Shown one piece after another: positions 1 to 10,184 of a DNA stretch of 64,000 nucleotides. Below the pieces are notes generated by a model. The model did no database searches and was not told where the DNA came from. It saw nothing but the letters and a program-made list of their open reading frames with translations. Numbering within the stretch: the first letter of the stretch is position 1; each line of letters begins with the position of its first letter. The stretch comes from Chlorogloeopsis fritschii PCC 6912 (GTDB lineage Bacteria; Cyanobacteriota; Cyanobacteriia; Cyanobacteriales; Nostocaceae): assembly GCF_000317285.1 (NCBI RefSeq), contig NZ_AJLN01000143.1, forward strand, positions 1 to 64,000, given 5' to 3'. A program made the translations under genes and the position numbers.

Positions 1-1107
1 ACTATGCATAAATATTTAGCCATTTTGCAACACGACTGAAATCGCTGTATTCCTTAATTTTTCCCTGTTTCCCGTTAAGAGTTCTCCTCTTGCCTAAATA
101 GATAATTTATTTTGCACGACTACTTATGCGATCGCTCAACCTTTTTTAGATTATTCTATAAATAGTTGGTATTTAGTTGGTATGAACGAATGGGATGGAG
201 TATGAGAGAGTGGGGGAGTAAAGCAGAAGGGCTTCAGGGGAGAATTCTTCTCCTTGTCCCCGTGTCCCACCTTCCTCTTCAAGTGTCCCCAGTCCCTCAT
301 CCCTAGATTTTGCAACAAATTCTCATTTTCTGTCTGTAAAGGTTGCTTGAAGTGCTTTAAATAAAGGCTTCTCTCATTCCAAGTTCTATTTAACTCTCCA
401 AAAATTAAAAAAAATTAAATTGCATTTTCTATCAAAAAAAAAGTGATATGTTGGATACAGAATTGAATTTCGCAATTTTCTGGGGTAGAGTCCGTAACCT
501 ACTCCAGATTTCCAAAAGTAAAAAGCGCTCCAAAATTATTAATCTAGGCGGTTTGAGAGGGGTCTTTGAGTACAACGCTTTGCAAGCTAAAAAAAATGTA
601 AATTGATTTAAAAGCCTTACCAGAACTGGCTTGAATCTGAGTACAAAAACACTTGCCCCCTTCTCCATAAATACTTGTACTTCTACCCCAAAATACTAGT
701 GCCCCTACCCAAAAAAAAATTTCCAATTCTTTTAATCCTTTAGGAATCTGGATTTCATATTTTGAGTACAAACTTAATAAATCTAATAAATCTTATCCTG
801 GTTGCACGTTAAGGTTTATTTCCTACGACTGATATAAAACATATATCGCCAATCACTTGACGCACCAATCAAGGAGCGATGAGTGAGTGGAGGGATGAGA
901 TAGCACCATGCCCCTGTGAAATCGGAGTCGCGGCTGTAGGCGTTGTCTTCCACCCACATCTTGTGCAGACACACACCAGCCGAGAAAACTTGGGTTTATA
1001 GCCTACCCCGAACCCCGGTAGGCAGCGCTCAAAACAGACGCGGCTTCCATTCCTAGCTCATTAAACAGTAGTATTCCCATCACCGACCCCTTGCAAAGCG
1101 AAATTCA
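1..1107. other. Non-coding region upstream of nifB
   Basis: No convincing gene is seen here. Two overlapping minus-strand open frames between 432 and 771 are AT-rich, lack a ribosome site and resemble no family I know. The segment around 245-300 is a pyrimidine-rich stretch of the CCCCGTGTCCC type found in other repeats of this window. Whatever controls nifB must lie here, but I could not identify a convincing NtcA box (GTAN8TAC) by eye. Confidence 0.5.
1001..1023 (+). promoter_or_regulatory. Hairpin in the nifB leader
   Basis: GCCTACC (1001-1007) pairs perfectly with GGTAGGC (1017-1023) across a C-rich loop, about 85 nt before the nifB start. It could be a leader structure or chance; no poly-T follows, so it is not a typical terminator. 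Confidence 0.3.
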
Positions 1108-2559
1108 ATGACACCACCTTCTACAGGAATTGTCAACTCCCCAGTTACGGAAATCAGATCTGAAGTAAAATCTAAAGGTTGCGGCCCATGCAGCAGTGGT
1201 TCCACCGTGGAAGTGGACGAAAGACTACAAGAACGTATAGCCAAGCATCCCTGCTATAGTGAAGAAGCCCATCATCATTATGCGAGGATGCACGTTGCGG
1301 TAGCTCCTGCCTGCAACATTCAATGTAACTACTGCAATCGCAAATATGACTGTGCCAACGAAAGTCGTCCAGGGGTAGTTAGCGAGTTGCTAACACCGGA
1401 AGAAGCCGCACACAAAGTACTAGTGATTGCAGGCAAAATTCCCCAAATGACAGTTTTGGGGATAGCAGGGCCAGGCGATCCATTAGCAAATCCAGAAAAG
1501 ACTTTTCGTACCTTTGAGTTGATTGCAGACAAAGCACCTGACATTAAGCTTTGTTTATCAACCAACGGTTTAATGCTTCCCGAATATATCGATCGCATTA
1601 AACAACTAAATATAGATCACGTCACCATCACTATTAACATGGTTGACCCGGAAATCGGGGCAATGATCTATCCTTGGGTTCACTACAAGCGCAAGCGTTA
1701 CAGAGGCATTGAAGGAGTAAAAATTCTGCACGAAAAGCAGATGGAAGGATTGCAAGCCCTTCAAGAAGCCGATATTTTGTGCAAAGTGAACTCCGTGATG
1801 ATTCCGGGGATTAACGACCAACACCTCGCAGAAGTGAACAAGGTAATTCGCTCCAAAGGCGCATTTTTGCACAACATCATGCCGCTGATTTCTGCTCCAG
1901 AACACGGTACCCACTTCGGACTTACTGGTCAGCGCGGGCCTACCCCCAGAGAACTGAAAGCAGTACAAGACAAATGCTCTGGTAACATGAAGATGATGCG
2001 CCACTGTCGTCAGTGTCGTGCCGATGCGGTAGGATTATTGGGAGAAGACCGCAGCCAAGAATTTACTAAAGATAAATTCTTGGAAATGGCTCCAGAGTAT
2101 GACTTGCAAAAGCGTCAAGAAGTTCACGCAGGTATTGAGAAATTTAGAGAAGAACTCAAAGCAGCCAAAGAGTCTGTAGAGACAAGCCATAGCGTGTCTG
2201 TACAAAACAACGTGAAAATTATGGTTGCAGTAGCTACAAAAGGCGGCGGATTAGTAAATCAGCACTTCGGTCATGCCAAAGAATTCCAGGTATACGAAGT
2301 GGATGGCAAACAAGTGCAGTATGTTGGTCATCGCAGAATAGACCACTATTGCCAAGGTGGCTATGGAGAGACAGCTACTCTTGAAAACATCATCGAAGCG
2401 ATCGCCGATTGCAAAGCCGTATTAGTTGCCAAGATTGGCGAATGCCCCAAGGAAAAATTGCACGCTGCTGGCATACAAACAGTGGAAACCTACGATGCGA
2501 TAGAAAAAGTCGCTCTGGAATATTACCAGCAATACGTGCAGGAAGTAGTTAGTTGTTAG
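1108..2559 (+). CDS. nifB: Nitrogenase cofactor biosynthesis radical SAM protein NifB
   Basis: NifB fuses [4Fe-4S] clusters and inserts carbide to make NifB-co, the precursor of FeMo-co. The 483-residue protein has a radical-SAM CxxxCxxC motif (C69, C73, C76; CNIQCNYC) and a C-terminal NifX/NafY-like domain from about residue 370 ([22 protein letters not shown]). Length and domain order fit the fused NifB common in cyanobacteria. It is the first gene of the nif cluster and is followed by fdxN, as in other heterocyst formers. The ATG is the first in frame and the N-terminal CGPCSS segment is typical of the family. Confidence 0.97.
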   Translation: MTPPSTGIVNSPVTEIRSEVKSKGCGPCSSGSTVEVDERLQERIAKHPCYSEEAHHHYARMHVAVAPACNIQCNYCNRKYDCANESRPGVVSELLTPEEAAHKVLVIAGKIPQMTVLGIAGPGDPLANPEKTFRTFELIADKAPDIKLCLSTNGLMLPEYIDRIKQLNIDHVTITINMVDPEIGAMIYPWVHYKRKRYRGIEGVKILHEKQMEGLQALQEADILCKVNSVMIPGINDQHLAEVNKVIRSKGAFLHNIMPLISAPEHGTHFGLTGQRGPTPRELKAVQDKCSGNMKMMRHCRQCRADAVGLLGEDRSQEFTKDKFLEMAPEYDLQKRQEVHAGIEKFREELKAAKESVETSHSVSVQNNVKIMVAVATKGGGLVNQHFGHAKEFQVYEVDGKQVQYVGHRRIDHYCQGGYGETATLENIIEAIADCKAVLVAKIGECPKEKLHAAGIQTVETYDAIEKVALEYYQQYVQEVVSC

Positions 2560-2650
2560 TAGTTATTAGTTAGTAGTTATTAGATAGTTGTTGGTAATTA
2601 GTCAAATTTCCACTAACCACTATCCACTAACTACTATCATTACCAAATAA
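2560..2650. repeat. AGTTATTAGTTAGTAG tandem repeat with complementary arm
   Basis: The nifB-fdxN gap opens with a degenerate tandem repeat (TTAGTAGTTATTAGTTAGTAG type) and continues with its complement (CACTAACCACTATCCACTAACTAC). The transcript could fold on itself. The same family recurs in other nif gaps. A Shine-Dalgarno-like GGAGG precedes fdxN at about 2703. Confidence 0.7.
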
Positions 2651-2712
2651 TTATCTAGCACTCATTACCCAATACCCTATCCTCAATTTGCTCTCTTTTA
2701 TGGAGGATCATC

Positions 2713-3054
2713 ATGGTTTACCAAATAACCAGCGAGTGCATTTCCTGTAAGCTTTGTCAGTCTGTATGTCCAACCGGCGCAATCAAAATGGTTGACAATC
2801 GTCTTTGGATTGACCCCGATCTTTGTACAAACTGCGTTGATAGCATCTATACCGTGCCTCAGTGTAAAGCTAGTTGTCCAACAGGTAATGGCTGCGTTAA
2901 AGTCACAACTGATTACTGGGAAAACTGGTTCAACACTTATAATCGCCTAGTCGCAAAATTAAATAAAAAACCAGATTATTGGGAGAATTGGTATAAACTA
3001 TATTCCCAAAAATTTTCCGAACAATTACAAAAGCATCAGCAACAAATGGCGTAA
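2713..3054 (+). CDS. fdxN: Bacterial-type 2[4Fe-4S] ferredoxin FdxN
   Basis: FdxN is a small iron-sulfur protein linked to nitrogenase assembly; in several bacteria it supplies electrons to NifB. The 113 residues contain one canonical cluster motif CxxCxxCxxxCP (C9, C12, C15, C19) and a second, spaced set (C38, C41, C51, C55) with an extra C61, typical of the FdxN branch. In Anabaena PCC 7120 the gene is split by a XisF-excised element; here it is intact and in frame. A GGAGG site lies about 8 nt before the ATG. Confidence 0.95.
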   Translation: MVYQITSECISCKLCQSVCPTGAIKMVDNRLWIDPDLCTNCVDSIYTVPQCKASCPTGNGCVKVTTDYWENWFNTYNRLVAKLNKKPDYWENWYKLYSQKFSEQLQKHQQQMA

Positions 3055-3092
3055 ATGTAGGGGCTAGGGACTAGGGACTAGGGGCTAGGAAA
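3055..3092. repeat. GGGGCTAGGGACTAG tandem repeat
   Basis: Imperfect heptamer repeats (GGGGCTA / GGGACTA) start right after the fdxN stop. The family also lies in the nifS-nifU, nifK-orf and nifN-nifX gaps. Confidence 0.75.
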
Positions 3093-3206
3093 TACTTATG
3101 AATTGTTCCCTCACTCTCCCCTTCCCTATTCTTCTTCGCCTTGATCGCACTGTTAGCTAAAAGAAAAATCTAAAGTTTTTGGCTCTTGTTATAGAGAATT
3201 GGAGCA

Positions 3207-4421
3207 ATGCAAAAGAATTGTATTTATCTCGACAATAATGCCACCACTAAAGTAGATCCAGAAGTTGTAGAGGCAATGCTGCCATACTTGACGGATTATT
3301 ATGGCAATCCTTCTAGTATGCACAGCTTTGGTGGACAAGTTGGCAAAGTAGTCAACCAAGCAAGAGAACAAGTAGCAGCCCTACTTGGTGCCGACGAATC
3401 AGAAGTGATTTTTACAAGTGGTGGTACGGAGGGAGATAACGCCGCGATTCGAGCCGCACTGTTGGCACAACCGCAAAAGCGACACATCATCACCACTCAA
3501 GTCGAACACCCTGCGGTACTGACTTTATGCAAGCAACTGGAAAATCAAGGTTACACCGTTACTTATTTATCGGTAAATAGTCAGGGACAGTTGGATCTCA
3601 ATGAACTTGAAGCATCGCTGACTGGTAACACCGCCCTGGTGTCGATTATGTATGCGAACAACGAAACTGGTGTGGTATTCCCAATTGAACAAATTGGGAT
3701 GCGAGTGAAAGAGCATGGTGCTCTCTTCCACGTCGATGCGGTGCAAGCAGTCGGTAAAATACCGATGAATATGAAGGCTAGCACCATTGATATGTTAACC
3801 ATGTCCGGTCATAAAATTCATGCACCTAAAGGCATTGGTGCCTTATATGTGCGACGTGGTGTTAGATTCCGTCCCCTGCTCATCGGTGGCGGACAAGAAC
3901 GCGGACGCCGTTCGGGAACACCAAATGTACCGGGAATTGTCGGTTTAGGTAAAGCAGCAGAATTAGAATTGCTACATATAGAAGAAGCAACTGCTAGAGA
4001 AAAGAAACTGCGCGATCGCCTAGAGCAAACTATCATCGCCACAATTCCCGACTGTGAAGTTAACGGTCATTCTACGCAGAGATTGCCCAACACCACCAAT
4101 ATCGGTTTCAAGTATATCGAAGGTGAAGCAATTCTCCTCCACCTGAACAAACACGGCATCTGTGCTTCGTCTGGTTCTGCTTGTAGCTCTGGCTCTCTAG
4201 AACCTTCCCACGTGCTGCGGTCAATGGGTATACCTTACACAATTTTGCACGGCTCGATTCGCTTCAGCCTTTCTCGCTACACTACAAACGCTGAAATAGA
4301 TACTGTGCTGGAGGTAATGCCCGGTATTGTCGAGCATCTGCGTGCCCTCTCACCCTTTAAGAGTGATGAAGCTGCTTGGCTGCAAGAGCAAGAGCAAGCA
4401 GTAATAGGGGCTAGGGGCTAG
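3207..4421 (+). CDS. nifS: Cysteine desulfurase NifS
   Basis: NifS is a PLP enzyme that takes sulfur from cysteine and loads it on NifU for nitrogenase Fe-S clusters. The PLP lysine is K203 in SGHKIHAPKG, and the reactive-loop cysteines are in ICASSGSACSSGS (C319, C326). The 404-residue length fits. GGAG lies 6 nt upstream of the ATG. The last codons (VIGARG and stop) are read from a GGGGCTAGGG tandem repeat, so the native C-terminus seems to have been replaced or extended by a few repeat-derived residues. It pairs with nifU downstream. Confidence 0.97.
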   Translation: MQKNCIYLDNNATTKVDPEVVEAMLPYLTDYYGNPSSMHSFGGQVGKVVNQAREQVAALLGADESEVIFTSGGTEGDNAAIRAALLAQPQKRHIITTQVEHPAVLTLCKQLENQGYTVTYLSVNSQGQLDLNELEASLTGNTALVSIMYANNETGVVFPIEQIGMRVKEHGALFHVDAVQAVGKIPMNMKASTIDMLTMSGHKIHAPKGIGALYVRRGVRFRPLLIGGGQERGRRSGTPNVPGIVGLGKAAELELLHIEEATAREKKLRDRLEQTIIATIPDCEVNGHSTQRLPNTTNIGFKYIEGEAILLHLNKHGICASSGSACSSGSLEPSHVLRSMGIPYTILHGSIRFSLSRYTTNAEIDTVLEVMPGIVEHLRALSPFKSDEAAWLQEQEQAVIGARG

Positions 4422-4540
4422 GGACTAGGGGTTAGAAAGAGGAGGGGGAGACAAGGGGAATGTAAATGAAAATTTCTCCCAATCCCCCGATACCCGATCC
4501 CCAATACCCAATACCCAATCCAAAATCCAAAACTTGTACT
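4406..4540. repeat. Complementary-arm tandem repeat across nifS end and nifS-nifU gap
   Basis: The left arm (GGGGCTAGGGACTAGGGG, from 4406) overlaps the nifS stop codon. The right arm (4480-4530) is a run of CCCAATACCC units, roughly complementary. The pair could form a long imperfect hairpin in the nifS-nifU mRNA. Confidence 0.7.
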
Positions 4541-4575
4541 GAGCTTGTCGAAGTATCTAAAATCCAAAATAGGCT

Positions 4576-5460
4576 ATGTGGGACTACACAGATAAGGTAT
4601 TGGACTTGTTCTACAATCCCAAACATCAGGGAGTAATAGAAGACAAGGATGAACCAGGAGTTAAAGTTGCTGTTGGTGACGTAGGTAGCATTGCTTGCGG
4701 AGATGCTCTCAGACTGCACCTCAAAGTTGAGCAAGACACCGAAACAATCCTCGACGCTCGCTTTCAAACCTTTGGTTGTACCAGTGCGATCGCTTCTTCT
4801 GAAGCTCTAATCGAGCTAATTCAGGGTAAAACCTTAGATGAAGCTCTAAAAGTTACTAATAAAGATATTGCCAGCCATCTTGGCGGACTGCCAGAAGCAA
4901 AGATGCACTGCTCGGTAATGGGACAAGAAGCGCTCTTATCAGCTATTTATAATTACCGGGGTATCAAGCGAGAAGCTCATGACGATGATGACGAAGGAGC
5001 GCTAGTTTGCACCTGCTTTGGCATCAGCGAGTCAAAAATCCGGCGCGTAATTATTGAAAATAACCTTACTACTGCCGAAGATGTAACAAACTACGTCAAA
5101 GCAGGTGGCGGATGCGGTTCTTGTTTGGCAAATATCGATGATATTATTGCATCCGTGCAACAACAAGCAGTTACCCCTGTCAGTGCTTCCCCCAATACCA
5201 ATGGGCAGACATCAGTAAACAAATTGACATCAGTGCAAAAAATTGCTCTTATTCAAAGAGTACTAGATGAAGAAGTCAGACCCGTTTTGATTGCCGACGG
5301 GGGAGATGTAGAACTGTACGACGTAGAAGGCGATCGCGTCAAGGTTATTCTCCAAGGTGCTTGTGGTTCTTGTTCAAGCAGCACCGCCACACTCAAGATT
5401 GCGATCGAATCCAGATTGCGCGATCGCGTCAGCCAAGACATTGTCGTTGAAGCGGTTTAG
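4576..5460 (+). CDS. nifU: Fe-S cluster scaffold NifU
   Basis: NifU builds [2Fe-2S] and [4Fe-4S] clusters with sulfur from NifS and passes them to nitrogenase. Three modules are visible in 294 residues: an IscU-like N-terminal scaffold (about 1-130, with FGCTSAIASSEAL), a central BFD-like [2Fe-2S] domain (CTCFGISESKIR then GGGCGSCL), and a C-terminal Nfu-type domain with the CGSCSSS motif. This is the full three-domain NifU of diazotrophs. MWDYTDKVLDLFYNPKHQG is the standard N-terminus, so I keep this start although no strong ribosome site is visible. Confidence 0.97.
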   Translation: MWDYTDKVLDLFYNPKHQGVIEDKDEPGVKVAVGDVGSIACGDALRLHLKVEQDTETILDARFQTFGCTSAIASSEALIELIQGKTLDEALKVTNKDIASHLGGLPEAKMHCSVMGQEALLSAIYNYRGIKREAHDDDDEGALVCTCFGISESKIRRVIIENNLTTAEDVTNYVKAGGGCGSCLANIDDIIASVQQQAVTPVSASPNTNGQTSVNKLTSVQKIALIQRVLDEEVRPVLIADGGDVELYDVEGDRVKVILQGACGSCSSSTATLKIAIESRLRDRVSQDIVVEAV

Positions 5461-5461
5461 T

Positions 5462-5515
5462 TAATAGTTACTAGTCATTGGTTATTGGTCATTAGCAAAT
5501 AACAAAGGACAAATA
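5462..5515. repeat. TTAGTTATTAGTCATTGG-type repeat in the nifU-nifH gap
   Basis: TTAATAGTTACTAGTCATTGGTTATTGG is followed by AACAAAGGACAAAT, complementary in type to the first arm. It lies just after the nifU stop. The remaining nifU-nifH gap (5516-5668) would contain the nifH promoter and leader; an AGGAG ribosome site is at about 5653. Confidence 0.65.
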
Positions 5516-5611
5516 TGCTGAACATTCCAACTATTTTTGTGGTAGAGCGATCGCCACCATAACCACTGGCGACGTTCTATCAAGCGGTCACTGCTGACCC
5601 AATCAACGTGA

Positions 5612-6556
<945 letters not shown>

Positions 6557-6584
6557 CTGATGCCGTAATCAGGAGATAAGGAAA

Positions 6585-6657
6585 GTGTGAAGTGTGAAGT
6601 ATGAAGTATGAAATTCTCCCTTCATTTCAGCCTTCAGCCTTCAACCTTCATCCTTCT
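6585..6657. repeat. Heptamer tandem repeat in the nifH-nifD gap
   Basis: Four head-to-tail heptamers (GTGTGAA twice, then GTATGAA twice, 6585-6612) are followed by a complementary-type arm of TTCAGCC/TTCAACC units (to about 6657). The arms could pair and form a hairpin 3' of nifH, a place where RNA stabilisation or processing is plausible; that role is inference. Confidence 0.7.
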
Positions 6658-6719
6658 CCTCCCCCTCCTCTTCTCTATCCTTCTATTTCCCGATCCGTTA
6701 AGAGTAATCGAGGCAGACT

Positions 6720-8162
6720 ATGACACCTCCAGAAAACAAGAATATTGTAGAAGAACACAAAGAACTAATTAAAGAAGTTCTCCAAGCCTATCCCGAAAAA
6801 TCTCGCAAAAAGCGCGAAAAACACCTCAACGTCCACGAAGAAGGTAAGGCTGATTGCGGCGTTAAGTCTAACATCAAATCTGTTCCTGGTGTAATGACCG
6901 CTCGTGGTTGTGCCTACGCAGGTTCTAAGGGTGTGGTTTGGGGCCCGATTAAGGACATGATCCACATCAGCCACGGGCCTGTTGGTTGTGGTTACTGGTC
7001 TTGGTCTGGTCGTCGTAACTACTACGTTGGTGTAACTGGTGTCGATTCCTTCGGTACTATGCACTTCACCTCCGACTTCCAAGAGCGGGATATCGTCTTT
7101 GGTGGTGACAAAAAACTCACCAAACTCATCGAAGAAATTGAAGAACTCTTCCCCCTCAACCGTGGTATCTCAATTCAATCTGAATGTCCCATTGGTTTAA
7201 TCGGGGATGACATCGAAGCTGTTGCGAAGAAGAGTGCCAAACAGATTGGTAAACCCGTAGTACCTCTGCGTTGTGAAGGTTTCCGTGGCGTTTCCCAGTC
7301 TCTTGGTCACCACATCGCTAACGACGCTATCCGTGACTGGATCTTCCCCCAATTTGACAAAGCTAAGAAAGAAAACAAAATTGACTTCGAGCCAGGCCCT
7401 TATGATGTAGCACTGATCGGTGACTACAACATCGGTGGTGACGCTTGGGCAAGCCGGATGTTGTTAGAAGAAATGGGCTTGCGTGTTGTTGCCCAGTGGT
7501 CTGGTGATGGTACTCTTAACGAGTTGATCCAAGGGCCAGCAGCTAAGTTAGTTCTCATCCACTGCTACCGCTCGATGAACTACATCTGCCGTAGCTTGGA
7601 AGAAGCCTATGGTATGCCTTGGATGGAATTCAACTTCTTTGGCCCGACCAAGATTGCTGCATCTCTGCGTGAGATTGCTGCTAAATTTGACTCCAAGATC
7701 CAAGAAAATGCCGAGAAGGTGATCGCTAAGTACACATCGGCAATGAATGCGATCGTCGAGAAGTATCGTCCTCGCCTTGAAGGCAATACAGTTATGCTGT
7801 ATGTTGGCGGTCTGCGTCCTCGTCACGTTGTTCCCGCTTTTGAAGACCTGGGGATCAAAGTTATTGGTACTGGCTACGAATTCGCTCACAACGACGACTA
7901 TAAGCGCACAACCCACTACATCGACAACGCCACTATCATCTACGACGACGTTACCGCATACGAATTTGAAGAGTTCGTGAAAGCGAAGAAACCCGATTTG
8001 ATCGCCTCTGGTATCAAAGAGAAGTACGTGTTCCAGAAGATGGGCTTGCCCTTCCGTCAAATGCACTCTTGGGATTACTCCGGACTTGGCGATAGTGTGC
8101 AGATGTCCAGTAGGATAAGGTTTTTTAGCAGTGGGAGAAAAATGAGTCTACTTTTAGCCTAA
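6720..8162 (+). CDS. nifD: Nitrogenase MoFe protein alpha chain NifD, 5' part (interrupted)
   Basis: NifD binds FeMo-co and half the P-cluster. True nifD sequence runs to about 8083, where the element begins; the frame then continues 26 codons into the element (ending KMSLLLA), giving a non-native 480-residue product before excision. P-cluster ligands ([23 protein letters not shown]), the FeMo-co Cys (HCYRSMN) and the FeMo-co His (H449 in [10 protein letters not shown]) are present. Only the C-terminal 45 or so residues are missing. Joining 6720-8072 to 15972-16109 keeps frame and gives 496 residues, the normal length. Confidence 0.97.
   Translation: MTPPENKNIVEEHKELIKEVLQAYPEKSRKKREKHLNVHEEGKADCGVKSNIKSVPGVMTARGCAYAGSKGVVWGPIKDMIHISHGPVGCGYWSWSGRRNYYVGVTGVDSFGTMHFTSDFQERDIVFGGDKKLTKLIEEIEELFPLNRGISIQSECPIGLIGDDIEAVAKKSAKQIGKPVVPLRCEGFRGVSQSLGHHIANDAIRDWIFPQFDKAKKENKIDFEPGPYDVALIGDYNIGGDAWASRMLLEEMGLRVVAQWSGDGTLNELIQGPAAKLVLIHCYRSMNYICRSLEEAYGMPWMEFNFFGPTKIAASLREIAAKFDSKIQENAEKVIAKYTSAMNAIVEKYRPRLEGNTVMLYVGGLRPRHVVPAFEDLGIKVIGTGYEFAHNDDYKRTTHYIDNATIIYDDVTAYEFEEFVKAKKPDLIASGIKEKYVFQKMGLPFRQMHSWDYSGLGDSVQMSSRIRFFSSGRKMSLLLA
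8072..8083 (+). repeat. Left recombination site of the nifD element
   Basis: GGATTACTCCGG direct repeat, starting at the last base of a Trp codon (HSWDYSG). Three codons upstream is the FeMo-co ligand His. Confidence 0.93.
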
Positions 8163-8437
8163 ATACAGGTTGTAGGGTTATTTAGGAACAATATATTTTT
8201 TATCTTTAAGAGAATATAACTCTTATCTGGTCTGGTTTTTGGGATTTGGTTAAATTTTAGTGAAATTAAAATTGTTAATTAAAAAACTATTTTAAATGAC
8301 GTTTTTTAGATTAAATGGGGCGATCGCATAAATTCCAAAAAAACAATTATTTAGGTTATTTGAAATAAATGTACGTTGTTATATTACTGGAGAGATACGA
8401 TAGATAAGCTCGCCTCCCAAGATGAAGTTAAAAAAAT
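8163..8437. other. Non-coding left margin of the nifD element
   Basis: AT-rich DNA with one GCGATCGC octamer and no open frame of interest. Confidence 0.5.
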
Positions 8438-8857
8438 TTAGTAACGTGGATCGTAGTCATCCCTCCAATCTCCGCCCAGATACAGGCCACCATACTCTAA
8501 TGAGTTGCCATGATCAGTTAATGAAGATATATCATTAGAGTACTTAAATCCAAGCTTTTCCCGCCATGCTTGAAGTACTTCATATTCCATATTGCCATCG
8601 AAGTATAAAATCCTAGCTGCTTCAAGAAAAGAATCCACAAGTTGTTTATGAGTCGCTAATAATCTTTCATCTGGTTGGTTTAACAAGTGAAGAATAGTGT
8701 CTGGAACTTGTATCAGTTTGTTAAACTGTGACTGATTTAACTTAAAGACTTGGCTATTGACCTCTACATCATATTCATTATTGGAATTAGCAATTAATTT
8801 TCCTATTACACCTGTCCTTGGAGATGCGAAATGATTGCCAACTGTAGCTGAGTTCAT
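8438..8857 (-). CDS. Hypothetical protein, 139 residues
   Basis: I do not recognise this family. The protein is soluble, mixed alpha/beta in appearance, with no metal or nucleotide motif; the C-terminus (YLGGDWRDDYDPRY) is acidic and aromatic. Immediately upstream on the same strand a short open frame without an ATG (about 37 codons, ending IFKQIL) stops at the ATG by a 4-base ATGA overlap, suggesting this gene was once translationally coupled to a now truncated upstream gene. It lies inside the nifD element, so it would be lost from heterocysts on excision. Confidence 0.6.
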   Translation of the reverse strand: MNSATVGNHFASPRTGVIGKLIANSNNEYDVEVNSQVFKLNQSQFNKLIQVPDTILHLLNQPDERLLATHKQLVDSFLEAARILYFDGNMEYEVLQAWREKLGFKYSNDISSLTDHGNSLEYGGLYLGGDWRDDYDPRY

Positions 8858-9137
8858 AGTATTTGCTTAAAAATAGAGCATGGTAAGTTTAATTGCGCTA
8901 AAAAGTGAATATCTGCCAAATATTCATTAATACTAGATGCTGTTTGCTTTTGCAGTTCTAAAACTTTTTAAGTTTCAGTGTAGTTCAGCAAATGTATGCT
9001 TATGAAGAGAATACCCAGAAACTGCTGCTGTACAATCACCAAATTATACTGAAACTTTCTAGATAACCTTATCAATTGTTCATGTGATGGAATAAAATTA
9101 CCACTGTAGGCGATCGCACTTAGCACTCAAAAACTAA

Positions 9138-9256
9138 TTAAACTGCCCAATCCTCAATTAACAATCCCTGTGCTTTGCTGAAATCTTGATGATTGCGTGT
9201 TAATAAAATTAATTTACGGGATAGAGCGATCGCAATTAAATAAAGCTTGGCTTCAA
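9138..9256 (-). pseudogene. PIN-domain (VapC-like) toxin, C-terminal remnant
   Basis: On the minus strand this reads VLLEAKLYLIAIALSRKL then ILLTRNHQDFSKAQGLLIEDW and stop. That is the familiar C-terminal end of VapC-type PIN ribonucleases (TRNxxDF...GLxxxxW), with the last acidic-site region and no upstream half. No start codon is available. It abuts the broken helicase gene, so two decayed genes meet near 9258. Confidence 0.6.
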
Positions 9257-9278
9257 GCAATACCCTCTAAATGTAGAT

Positions 9279-10184
9279 TTAGCGATGGCTAAGTTTTTTA
9301 CCGTGTCTGCAACAGCAAGTAGATGAAGGCGATCGCTTAAAGAAAACTATTCTCTCTAACCAAATTGCCGCGACCGCAAAGCCAGTTGATTTTCCGGCTG
9401 CACAAGGGCCTAGTAAATGTTCTTTGCCATTCAAACGCAGTTCGTTTGCTTTTTTGAGTCCTGATTTTGTGACCTTATGCAGACCATTCAGTGCATCCTG
9501 TACGCGATGTACCCAATTGCCGCCAATTTTTTGATCCAATTCTTCTGCAATGCTAATTAAATCATTAAAAGGGATGGCGATCGCTCTAGCAGAAATTCTC
9601 TGCCGTAATGTCAGATCAATGTTGTGTAATGAACGCAACCCACATTCTGCTAATTGTTCATTAATTCGGACTGAGCGTGGTTTATTATTGCTGTCAATAA
9701 TGATATAGTCGCCTGCGGGTGCAGGTCTATACTCAGTGCGTCTTTTGAGCGGAGCGGGATTTTGGAGAAAATTTCCATAGGCATTAAATCTATCAGGCGC
9801 ACATGAAACACCCCTATGAATTGGTCTATCTTGTTGATCAAGGTCGTATCCACGTACTCTATAAAAAGCTGGAGCGTTTAGATATTTGTCTAAAAAATCT
9901 TGCCATACTGCCTGACTGCGAATATGCCGAAGATATCCCCGCAATCGGCTAATCAGTTTTTTCTTTGGCTGTAGGGAGTTGACAGGGATTCCTTGAAGCA
10001 AGTATCCAAAATCCTTTGCAGATATGCCTGGAAATTTTGTTTCAATAGCATAAAGAGCTAATTCGATACGTACAAAATCCGCAAACCTCAACCAAACATC
10101 TTGCGGCTGATCTCGCTGAAGTTGCTGCCATGTCTCCTTAAATTGGTCTTGATAAAGTTGTGAGTACCACCCTGAATCCTTCAT
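9279..10184 (-). pseudogene. N-terminal part of a P-loop helicase, possibly pPIWI-RE-associated
   Basis: The 301-residue frame has a long helical N-terminal region and ends soon after a Walker A motif, GPCAAGKST (residues 259-267), followed by a hydrophobic helix. The last 25 or so residues (Ser/Cys/Arg-rich) look like out-of-frame reading: the next frame, about 9258-9335, continues with DRLHLLAVADTVKNLAI, as expected for the strand after a P-loop. The start overlaps the upstream nuclease gene by ATGA. The combination of a large pre-P-loop domain and an adjacent Zn-ribbon REase resembles the helicase of pPIWI-RE three-gene islands. That family call is tentative; helicase motifs II-VI are absent. 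Confidence 0.5.

Noticed and set aside
432-771. Two overlapping minus-strand open frames upstream of nifB
   Set aside because: AT-rich, no ribosome site, no family resemblance; likely chance frames.
8163-8437. Extra NifD residues encoded inside the element as a functional extension
   Set aside because: The tail after LGDS is unlike NifD and ends by chance; the true C-terminus is at 15971-16109.
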